The notes below the pieces were generated by a model. The model was given only the letters and a program-made list of their open reading frames with translations, was not told where the DNA came from and did no database searches. DNA of 35,227 nt from Bacteroidaceae bacterium (GTDB taxonomy: Bacteria; Bacteroidota; Bacteroidia; Bacteroidales; Bacteroidaceae): assembly GCA_017517925.1 (NCBI GenBank), contig JAFWXS010000059.1:1-35227 (forward strand), written 5' to 3'. The position numbers and the translations under genes are program-made. Below, in pieces: positions 1 to 8,600 of this stretch. How positions within the stretch are numbered: position 1 is the stretch's first letter; the number at the start of each line of letters is the position of its first letter.

Positions 1-2
1 AG

Positions 3-3000
3 ACGGTAGCAGTCAAGGAGAATGGTGCTGCATACGCTGACCTCTCTAACCTCCCTCTGCCTTCTCAGACAGAGACTCACACCTCAGATGCAAAGTATCG
101 TTACTACCTCAATACTTGTACCTTCGGTTACTCTATGACCTCATGGACATGGACCCGCTGGCAGCAGGAGATCGACTGGATGGCACTCCATGGTATCAAC
201 ATGCCGCTCCAGCTCGTTGGTCTCGAAGAGGTATGGCGTACCTTCCTTATTAAGTGTGGCTATTCTGAAACCGACGCCAAGGCCTTCGTGGCTGGTCCTG
301 CCTTTATCGCTTGGTGGGCGATGAACAACCTCCAAGGATGGGGTGGCACTGATCCCGGTACAAAGAGCGGTGGCACCTGGGCTGGTGCCGGTGGTGTACA
401 GGACGATGCGTGGTATGCTCGTCAGACGAAGCTCGCTAAGCAGATCGTAGAAGCTCAGCGTGGTCTCGGTATGCAGCCCGTATTGCCTGGTTGGTCAGGT
501 ATGGTGCCCACCAACTTTGCTTCAAAATCAACAGGGAAATATGCTACTCGTGGTAATGGAGGTAACTGGGCCGGTGACTTTGTGCGCCCGCTCCTCTTGA
601 ATACGAATATCGGTGCTGACAAATATGCCGAGATTGCTGCCGACTACTATGAGTGCTTGCACGCCGTGATGGGCGAGAGCCAGTACTACTCTATGGACCC
701 CTTCCACGAAGGTGGTGGTGCAGGTACTATGGAGGACTACGAAGCCCTTTATGCCGCTATGGAGGCTGCCAAGCCTGGTTCACAATGGGTTATCCAGCAG
801 TGGCAGTGGAGTGCTACACAGAAGTACTCTTTGACAGCTGTTCCCGAGGGTCGTCTCATCGTGCTCGACCTCTTCTCTGACGGCTCACCCGCATTTGACG
901 GCTACAACGGCTATGCTCCTCAGGAGGCTGTGTTCTGCGCTATCCCCAACTTTGGTGGTCGCTCAGGACTCATGGGTCGCTTGCAGAATGTGACCGACAA
1001 CTACTTCAAGTTTAAGGGTAAGTATGCCAGCATCAAGGGTATCGGTACTGCGCCCGAGGCTATCGAGCAGACTCCCGTAGCCTACGACTTGATCTATCAG
1101 CTCCCCTGGATGAATGGTGAGAAGCCCAGTGTAGAAGAGTGGGTCAACAACTACTCGATTGCCCGCTATGGTAAGGACAATGAGGTGGTGAAAGAGGCTT
1201 GGAGCCTGCTCCGTCAAGGTCCGCTCAACTATGGTGCAGACGGCATCCAAGGTCCTGTAGAGGATGTGTGGGCTGTTCGTCCTAACCTCAATGCTAATGC
1301 TGCAAGTTACTGGGGTAAGACACTTAACAATGGTACTGCAAGTAACACCTATACTAAGGAGCGTCGTCAGATGCTGATCGATGCGGTGTACAAGCTCATC
1401 GACCAGGAGGATGAACTCGCGTTGGAAGATGGCTCTGTTTATGAAAGTAACTACCTCTACGACCTCGTTGAGTTTGGTGGTGCGGTGATGGCCGACTATG
1501 CTTACGACCTCTTGCTTGGTATTCGTGATGCCAAGAATGCTGCTAATACTGCGCTCTATGAGGCACGTCGCGATGCCTTCCTCCAACTCATCTTGGATAT
1601 GGATGCCTTTAGAGGTACCAACCTCAACTTCCGTCTCGGTAAGTGGACGCAGGAGGCACGCGCTGCTGCAGCAGAGGTGGAGGGTGCTACTACAGCTACT
1701 CCCGACTGGTATGAGTACAACAACGCCCGTACCATCTTGTCTACTTGGTCATCACCCAATACTAACCTCACCGACTACTCGTACCGCTCATGGCAGGGTC
1801 TCTTGAAGGACTACTATTATCCCCGCTGGAAGCACTACTTTGACAACAATTGCACTGGTGCAGAGTATGGTTACTTCGAGTGGAACTGGGCACATGGTAT
1901 GAAGCACGAGGTAGGACAGACTGCCGTAAGCAACGTACCGCTTGCTCCAGGTGAGGCTGGTCATACCGATAGCTACACTCGCGAGCCCGAGGGAAACACC
2001 GTTGAGAAGGCTGTAGAGATGCTCCGCAAGTACATCGTCCCCATCCATATGAACGATGGTTCCATCTACTATGCTTACCGCACCTTCACCTATGACCTTA
2101 CCGATAAGGTGACTGTGAATGTGGCTGCCGATGCGACGGTAGACTTTACCCACAACTTCGATATCCCTGGCGATGCAACGATAACCGGTGATTTCATCAA
2201 CAACGTGGAGAAGTCAGCCCCTGTCAACGCAGTGCCTGTGAAGCCTGAGGAGGCTGTATATACCGCTACCATCACCTTGGCCGATGGTACCAAGTTGGAG
2301 AATTTCACCGTACATACTCCTTCGTTCAATGGTGTGTATAAGGTGAGCTTGGTGACCGACTGGGGTAACACTCCTGTCTTCATCCAATACAACGAGAACG
2401 ACAATGTAGCGGGTTACAAGATGGTAGCCACATCGAATGGCTATAGCACCGATTCTGAGTTGGACAAGTGGTTCTCTATCGCTCACTCGGGCGATGGCTA
2501 CACCATCTCTGCACAGGGTAAGTACCTGAAGACTCCTCTCGTATGGGAATACGTGTTGTTCTCTGAGAATGCCGAAGAGGCCGGTACCTACCTCTTCGAC
2601 GACTCAGATACCCACGATATCTACAAGATTGTGAATGTCGATGGTTATCATCTGCAGGCATGGAGCTCTGTAATGGCTCTTGAGCCGGGAAATAATACTC
2701 CATCCACCTTTGCCTTCGAGAAGGTGGAGGCATATCCCATCACTATTCCTACCGACAGCTTCACCACGGTATATCTCCCCTTCAATGTGTTGTTGCCTGC
2801 TGGTGTAGAGGCTTACGACGTATGTGGCAATGAACTTGTCAACGACTCGAAAGACCATGCACAGGGTGCCTTGGAGAAGATTGCCAACTCGGGTGATGTG
2901 CTGAAGGCTGGAACACCTGCCGTGCTGAAGGGTGCCCCTGGCAGTCACGAGCTCGAAATTGTCATGAGTAGCAACAAGGCTAAGGCTGGCTTGCCCTACT

Positions 3001-5081
3001 CGGCACTCCGCGGTAGCTATGAGAAGCACACTTTGGTGCACACCGATGACATCAAGAAGTTTGTGCTCCATGGAACTCACTTCGATGATCTCCAGACCTA
3101 TTATACTACTGTACTCAAGAATCAGGAGGGCGAGGCTGTTGTGGAGATGGCGGCCAATACTTGTTGGCTGGAGGCAAATATTGAGACCAATCAGATTGGA
3201 CTCAACGAAGGTAGCTTCGTCAAGATTGAGGATTGGCTGTTCCAATATGAAGCCGCTACGAATGGTATCAAACTCACCAATGCGGCAGTAAGTGGTGATG
3301 GAGAGCTGGTGATTCCCTCTGAAGTCACCATCAATGGAGAGCCGAAGAATGTGGTTGCCGTCTCGCCCGACTTCTTGCATGGCAACACTGAACTGACCTC
3401 CATAACACTGCCTGCAACACTTGTCAACCTTGGCTTTCGCGAAGTAGTGCCCATGTTTGAAGCCTCGTATGAGGGGCAGAAGGGTGATGGTGCTACCTAT
3501 GAAGAAGGTACAACCACAGTCCTTACCCAGCAGGGTATGAACCGCTGTTGTGTCTTCCCCGTTGACCCAGATACAGGTAAACCCTTTGTGATAAGTAAGG
3601 ACTTTGCTTGGAAGTTGACATTGGATGTCACTATCGATGCCGATAATCTTAGTTATAACAAGTGGGGTTCTGCCATTGTCTCTACCAAGGAGAACTCATT
3701 AGATGACCATTACAATGGCTACATGCAGATATACATGTGGAAGGACCTCCAACATATCGTCGTGAAGATTGACAATGCTGACGACCGCTATAGCTATAGT
3801 ACACAAGCATTGGATGAGAACGGAGATGTCATTAAGAAAGATGATGGCAGCGATTCGTTGTTGGTGAACAGACACTTCCGTTTCGAATTGGAGCATGATG
3901 GTACCGGTGGCTATCAGGTGGTGATATACTACGATAATGGTAAGGCAAAGATGTACAGCATCTCTGCTTCGGAGAACAATAAGGTCGGTGACTTCGACCG
4001 TCTCTACTACTCTTTGCCCGAGGGGATACATGTCAATGTAAAGTTTGACAAACTCATTAGCCAAGGATTGTTCGTGGGCTGTACCAACCTGCACGAAATT
4101 ATTGTGGATGAGAATAATCCCACCTTCAAGAGTTGCGAGCATGGTGTGCTCTACGACAAGAATGGCTTCTATGTGATGCGTATCCCCGAGGGTGAGCAAT
4201 ATCATCACTTCGACATTCCCAGCAAGGTGGTGAAGCTCTATCCTGGTTCTATCCATGGCGTGACTGCCGATATCGTGCTCCACTCGAACCCGCAGATTGG
4301 TGTGGTTGAGGGACATGAGGAGCATGTGGAGAATGCCAAGTTCTACCTCTCCCTCGATGATGTCGATCCCGATCCTACAGTGGGTGGTGCGCGTGACTTC
4401 ATTTCGGCTAACCTCAACCATTACCAGAAGGCACGCTACAAGCGCGCTCCGCTTGAAGAAGGAAAGTATGGTACGATTATGTTGCCTTTTGCACCCACAA
4501 ATGCAATGGATAAGTATGACTTTTTTAAGCTTACCGATGCTGATGCCACAAGTCTCCACTTCTCCCCTGTGGATGAGATTGAGGCTCAGACACCCTATCT
4601 GTACAAGTTGAAGGAGAATCCTGGAGAGATGCTTATGGAAGATGGTAAGGATGTGTTTGAAACAACGGAAGAATTTACCGTTATGTACTACGACAAGTAT
4701 GATCCCACTCAGGAGGAACTTGGTTCGTTCAGAGCGTTAGGAGCCTATGTGAACCATTATATTGAGACTGTAAACTATCCTAAGAGTTCTTACTACTACT
4801 ATAGTATCAGCCAGGCGAAATTCCTCAAGGTGACCAATAAACTTACTTATAGGCCCTATCGTGTGCTCTTTGTCGTGACTCCCGAGGAGGGACAGGCGGC
4901 TCAAGCTCCGGCAAGACTGAACCTGCGCATACGTAAGAGTGATGGCACTTCTACCGAGATTGACCCCTCACAGATCGAGGGCTGGGAAGAGGATGTATAC
5001 TACGACCTCCAGGGTCGCCGCGTAGAGAATCCCACCCAGGGTATATATATTGTAAATGCCCGTAAGGTAGTGATTGAGTAA
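3..5081 (+). CDS. GH89 alpha-N-acetylglucosaminidase with BspA-like repeats (5' end outside window)
   Basis: This secreted glycoside hydrolase family 89 (NAGLU-type) enzyme would release terminal alpha-linked GlcNAc, for example from mucin O-glycans or heparan-type chains. The frame is open from nt 3, and comparison with the paralogue at 5624 shows that the signal peptide and N-terminal domains lie upstream of the window; 1692 residues are visible. The barrel begins at once (YRYYLNTC near nt 100). The likely acid/base Glu is in the DPFHEGG motif (codon 708-710) and the likely nucleophile Glu in APEAIEQ (codon 1056-1058). After the NAGLU C-terminal domain come a trefoil-like module (about nt 2330-2740), a beta module with a YLPFNV motif, BspA-like leucine-rich repeats (about 3290-3440 and 4066-4290) split by a beta-rich segment, a second LPFAP module, and a terminal YDLQGRRV...GIYIVNARKVV tail resembling Bacteroidetes sorting or anchoring tails. 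Catalytic roles are by family analogy. Confidence 0.93.
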   Translation, partial: TVAVKENGAAYADLSNLPLPSQTETHTSDAKYRYYLNTCTFGYSMTSWTWTRWQQEIDWMALHGINMPLQLVGLEEVWRTFLIKCGYSETDAKAFVAGPAFIAWWAMNNLQGWGGTDPGTKSGGTWAGAGGVQDDAWYARQTKLAKQIVEAQRGLGMQPVLPGWSGMVPTNFASKSTGKYATRGNGGNWAGDFVRPLLLNTNIGADKYAEIAADYYECLHAVMGESQYYSMDPFHEGGGAGTMEDYEALYAAMEAAKPGSQWVIQQWQWSATQKYSLTAVPEGRLIVLDLFSDGSPAFDGYNGYAPQEAVFCAIPNFGGRSGLMGRLQNVTDNYFKFKGKYASIKGIGTAPEAIEQTPVAYDLIYQLPWMNGEKPSVEEWVNNYSIARYGKDNEVVKEAWSLLRQGPLNYGADGIQGPVEDVWAVRPNLNANAASYWGKTLNNGTASNTYTKERRQMLIDAVYKLIDQEDELALEDGSVYESNYLYDLVEFGGAVMADYAYDLLLGIRDAKNAANTALYEARRDAFLQLILDMDAFRGTNLNFRLGKWTQEARAAAAEVEGATTATPDWYEYNNARTILSTWSSPNTNLTDYSYRSWQGLLKDYYYPRWKHYFDNNCTGAEYGYFEWNWAHGMKHEVGQTAVSNVPLAPGEAGHTDSYTREPEGNTVEKAVEMLRKYIVPIHMNDGSIYYAYRTFTYDLTDKVTVNVAADATVDFTHNFDIPGDATITGDFINNVEKSAPVNAVPVKPEEAVYTATITLADGTKLENFTVHTPSFNGVYKVSLVTDWGNTPVFIQYNENDNVAGYKMVATSNGYSTDSELDKWFSIAHSGDGYTISAQGKYLKTPLVWEYVLFSENAEEAGTYLFDDSDTHDIYKIVNVDGYHLQAWSSVMALEPGNNTPSTFAFEKVEAYPITIPTDSFTTVYLPFNVLLPAGVEAYDVCGNELVNDSKDHAQGALEKIANSGDVLKAGTPAVLKGAPGSHELEIVMSSNKAKAGLPYSALRGSYEKHTLVHTDDIKKFVLHGTHFDDLQTYYTTVLKNQEGEAVVEMAANTCWLEANIETNQIGLNEGSFVKIEDWLFQYEAATNGIKLTNAAVSGDGELVIPSEVTINGEPKNVVAVSPDFLHGNTELTSITLPATLVNLGFREVVPMFEASYEGQKGDGATYEEGTTTVLTQQGMNRCCVFPVDPDTGKPFVISKDFAWKLTLDVTIDADNLSYNKWGSAIVSTKENSLDDHYNGYMQIYMWKDLQHIVVKIDNADDRYSYSTQALDENGDVIKKDDGSDSLLVNRHFRFELEHDGTGGYQVVIYYDNGKAKMYSISASENNKVGDFDRLYYSLPEGIHVNVKFDKLISQGLFVGCTNLHEIIVDENNPTFKSCEHGVLYDKNGFYVMRIPEGEQYHHFDIPSKVVKLYPGSIHGVTADIVLHSNPQIGVVEGHEEHVENAKFYLSLDDVDPDPTVGGARDFISANLNHYQKARYKRAPLEEGKYGTIMLPFAPTNAMDKYDFFKLTDADATSLHFSPVDEIEAQTPYLYKLKENPGEMLMEDGKDVFETTEEFTVMYYDKYDPTQEELGSFRALGAYVNHYIETVNYPKSSYYYYSISQAKFLKVTNKLTYRPYRVLFVVTPEEGQAAQAPARLNLRIRKSDGTSTEIDPSQIEGWEEDVYYDLQGRRVENPTQGIYIVNARKVVIE

Positions 5082-5092
5082 TCTCTCAGTTG

Positions 5093-5124
5093 TCATCCTG
5101 AGTGAAATATTTCACTCAGGATGA
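5093..5124. repeat. Perfect 32-bp palindrome (REP-like)
   Basis: The two 16-nt arms, TCATCCTGAGTGAAAT and its exact reverse complement, meet without a loop, 12 nt after the GH89 stop codon. There is no T-run, so it is not a textbook terminator, but it could fold at the 3' end of the GH89 message. The CTCAGGATGA core recurs at about 5490 and 33449, which suggests a dispersed intergenic repeat family. Confidence 0.85.
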
Positions 5125-5156
5125 TAGAAATAAATGATGTTAGGAATAAACGAAAT

Positions 5157-5348
5157 ATGATGAATATGGAAAAGAAAGAATATATCGCTCCCGAGTGTGA
5201 GATTGTTGAGATGGAAGGTGCAGTGTACATGCTGGATGCCAGTTTTACTGAAGAACCTGGTGGTGAAGTAGAAGAAGGTGGAGGCAATGACATGGGTGCT
5301 AACCGCCACCGTGGTGAGTGGGGTAACCTCTGGGGAGCCAGAAAGTAA
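5157..5348 (+). CDS. Small Bacteroidales family peptide with RHRGEWGNLW-like end
   Basis: This short protein (63 residues from this start) reads MMNMEKKEYIAPE at its start, has an acidic Gly/Glu-rich middle (EEPGGEVEEGGGN) and ends in an RHRGEWGNLWGARK tail. From memory, small proteins of the form M-KK-YI-P-x-E-V ending in WGNLW-like tails occur in many copies in Prevotella and relatives and have no assigned function. It lacks a signal peptide and membrane segment. An in-frame ATG at 5121 lies inside the palindrome and seems unlikely. ATGs at 5157, 5160 and 5166 all fit, and 5166 (MEKKEYIAPE) may be the true start. No promoter is visible in the 75-nt gap from the GH89 gene, so it is probably co-transcribed with it. 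A strong terminator follows 22 nt after the stop codon. Confidence 0.7.
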   Translation: MMNMEKKEYIAPECEIVEMEGAVYMLDASFTEEPGGEVEEGGGNDMGANRHRGEWGNLWGARK

Positions 5349-5370
5349 AAGTCTCTGACGAGCTAAGACA

Positions 5371-5405
5371 AAAGGCCGGCACACTTGGTGCTGGCCTTTT
5401 TCTTT
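5371..5405 (+). terminator. Rho-independent terminator after the small peptide gene
   Basis: A 12-bp stem (AAAGGCCGGCAC with GTGCTGGCCTTT, one G-T pair) with a 5-nt loop is followed by a T-rich run. It closes the transcript of the first GH89 gene and the small peptide. Confidence 0.88.
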
Positions 5406-5408
5406 GTT

Positions 5409-5518
5409 GTTTACGCAGAATCCTTATTGTCTGCAAATCTTTCATAGTATCGTGTCATTGCCTTTCCCAACGCGGGATCCTTCGCGTTGCTCAGGATGAC
5501 AGAGACCTCTGGGTAAAC
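5409..5518. repeat. REP-like intergenic element with short inverted ends
   Basis: The ends GTTTACGCAGA (5409-5419) and TCTGGGTAAAC (5508-5518) are inverted repeats with one mismatch. Inside lies a small AACGCG/CGCGTT hairpin (about 5469-5488) next to TGCTCAGGATGACAGAG, and that 17-mer recurs exactly at 33446-33462. It looks like a non-coding dispersed repeat. Confidence 0.5.
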
Positions 5519-5561
5519 CTCTATATTATTTCCTAAATAAATATGTTTGTTGTCGTTAGTG

Positions 5562-5592
5562 TTGCTGAAGTGAGGAGAAAAGTGTACTTTTG
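5562..5592 (+). promoter_or_regulatory. Bacteroidetes-type promoter of second GH89 gene
   Basis: TTG at 5562-5564 and TACTTTTG at 5585-5592 are 20 nt apart, which fits the Bacteroidetes -33/-7 consensus (TTG, about 19-21 nt, TAnnTTTG). The start codon is 31 nt downstream, so this GH89 gene can be transcribed separately from its upstream paralogue. Confidence 0.75.
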
Positions 5593-5623
5593 CGAGTAGT
5601 ATGACTAAAAACCAATAACAGAT

Positions 5624-8600
5624 ATGAAAACCATGAGAAAAACATTCCTTTTGACACTGCTCTTCACCCTGTGTGGTGTGGCTACAGTATGGGCCGAGTT
5701 TGCTCCTGAGACAAACCGTAGGTATACTCTCAAGGAAACGACTACAGGGCTCTATCTCGATATCCAGACATTGGGTATCAATGAGGCCAATGCTGGCGGT
5801 ACGACTAACAATATCAGTCTTAACACTAAACCCTGCGTTATCTTCTTTGAAGAGGGAGCAGAAGGTAAGTGGAAGATGAAGAATGTCGATGGCACCTACG
5901 TGCAGCAGGCTGCGAGCAGAAACTGGAATGTTGTGATTGGAACAACTCCCTATGAGTGGACCTTCAAGGAACAGACCAATGGTACGGTAACCATTGCTCG
6001 TGCCGATGGAAAGTACATCAATGTTGACTCCAAGCTGGTAGGGCAACCGCTCTTCTGTGATAAGGGAACAGGTATGGAGTTTACTCTGATGGCGCATCCC
6101 TCCGTGGATTGCCCGATTATTGCAACTGCTCAGAATGGTAAGATGTATTTCTCCTCGGAGAAGATTGCATACGAAGGGGCTTGCAACACGCTGCGCTTCA
6201 CGCTGACCGAGTCTGGCGCATTCTATCAGAATGGAGCCAAGCGCATGAGCTTCGACTCATTCGTGCTCTACAAGAGTAATGGCGAGGCGGTAGCTCTCAA
6301 AGAGCAGCATGTGACGGGCAACAATGGTAAGAGCTTCGCCGGTATGCTGGATGGGGTGAATGGTACCTATTGTAATGCGGCGTGGGGCACATCGGCTGCT
6401 ACTGACGATTGGTTCGAGGTGACGCTTCCCGATGGCGTGGACCTCGGCGGAGCCTTCTCCTTCTCTTTCGTGACGGAGAATACGACGATGAACGCCAAAG
6501 CATTCCTTATCGAATGGTCGTATGAAAAGGTGGCAGAGTATGCCTTTGCCATCGATGCTCCTCAGGGTGAGTCGGTGAACGTCACATACAACGATGAAGC
6601 GGTGGCTGTGGGGCAGATATTTGGCGAGGATGTAGATGTCGAACTTTTCGCTGCCAACGAGATCAGTGGCTACACCTGGAGTGTTGTCGTTGACGAGGAG
6701 AATAATACAATCACTTTGCGATATGCCGCAGTGGAGATTGTAGAGAATCCTCAAGCGGTGGTTGACCTTGTGAACCGCATCGGAGGTGCTGGTACGGATA
6801 AGAAGTTCCTCTTTGTGCTCGACCCCTCACTGAACTCCAAGCAAGAGGTGTTCGTCCTCGGCAGCGAGGGCAAGAAGATCCTCATCAAGGGTAGCACACT
6901 CAGCGCTATCACTACTGGTCTCGGCTGGTACCTCAACAATATAGCCCATATCAACATCGCCTGGAACTCGCTTAACGAGAAGACCGTGGCGGTGAAGGAG
7001 AAGGGGGCGGCTTATGTAGACCTTTCTGATATAGAACTTCCTCTTCCCTCGGAGGAGACCCGCGTCAGCGATGCCAAGTATCGCTACTACTTGAACACTT
7101 GTGCTTTCGGTTACTCCATGACCTCATGGACCTGGACCCGCTGGCAGCAGGAGATCGACTGGATGGCACTCCACGGTATCAACATGCCACTCCAGCTCGT
7201 CGGTCTCGAAGAGGTATGGCGCAAGTTCCTGACTATGGAAGACGAAAACGGCAACCGCAAGTATGGTTATGATGACGAGTCGGCCAAGGCCTTTGTGGCT
7301 GGTCCCGCCTTTATCGCCTGGTGGGCAATGAACAACCTTGAGGGTTGGGGTGGCACAGGCTCCGGAACAAAGAGCGGTGGCACCTGGGCCGGTGCCGGTG
7401 GCGTGCAGGACGATGCTTGGTATGTGCGCCAGAAGGAGCTTGCAGGAAAGATTACAGCCGCGCAGCGTGCCCTCGGCATGCAACCCGTATTGCCCGGCTG
7501 GTCGGGTATGGTGCCCACCAACTTTGCATCGAAGTCGGGCTATGCTACCCGTGGCAATGGCGGCAATTGGGCCGGCGACTTCGTGCGTCCGCTCCTGCTC
7601 AGTGTAAGCAATGCCGACTATGCCGAGATTGCAGCCGACTACTATGAGTGCCTACATGCTGTTATGGGCGAGAGCCAGTACTACTCGATGGATCCCTTCC
7701 ACGAGGGTGGCGGTGCCGGTACCATGGAGGACTACGAAGCCCTTTATGCTGCCATGGAAGCAGCCAAGCCCGGTTCGCAATGGGTTATCCAGCAGTGGCA
7801 GTGGAGCCCCACACAGAAATACTCGCTCACCGCTGTTCCTGCAGGTCGTCTCGTTGTTCTCGACCTATTCTCGGACGGTTCGCCCGCATTTGACAAATAC
7901 AACGGTTATGCGCCTCAGGATGCCGTATTCTGCGCCATCCCCAACTTCGGAGGTCGCTCAGGTCTGATGGGACGTTTGCAGAACGTGACCGACAACTATT
8001 TCTCTTATAAGGCCAAATATGCAAGCATCAAGGGTATCGGTGCTGCGCCCGAGGCCATCGAGCAGACTCCTGTCACTTACGACCTTATCTTCCAACTGCC
8101 TTGGATGAATGGAGAGAAACCCGATGTGGCGAAGTGGGTGGACAACTATGCCGTTGCACGCTATGGTCAGGACAATGCCGTGGTGAAGGAGGCATGGAGC
8201 CTGCTCCGCCAAGGCCCGCTCAACTATGGCGCCGATGGAATCCAGGGACCTGTAGAGGATGTTTGGGCGGCACGGCCTAACCTTGATGCAAAGCCGGCAA
8301 GTTATTGGGGTAAGACAATCAACCAGGCCGGTGGCATCTACACCAAGGCACGCCGTCAGATGCTCATTGACGCGACATACAAACTGCTCAGCCAGCATGA
8401 GGCTCTCGGTTTGGCAGAGGGCTCTGTCTATGAGAGCAACTACAACTACGACCTCGTTGAATTCATCGGTGCAGTGATGGCAGACTATGCCTATGACCTG
8501 CTTCTTGGAATCAAGGAGAAACATGAGGCAGGTATGGTTAACCCAGCGTATCAATTCTATCTGACTCGCAAAGATGGTTTCTTGAATCTTCTTCTGGATG

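Noticed and set aside
3699-4559. 286-codon minus-strand frame opposite the first GH89 gene
   Set aside because: It has no recognisable domain and is fully covered by a coding frame with clear homology to known modules.
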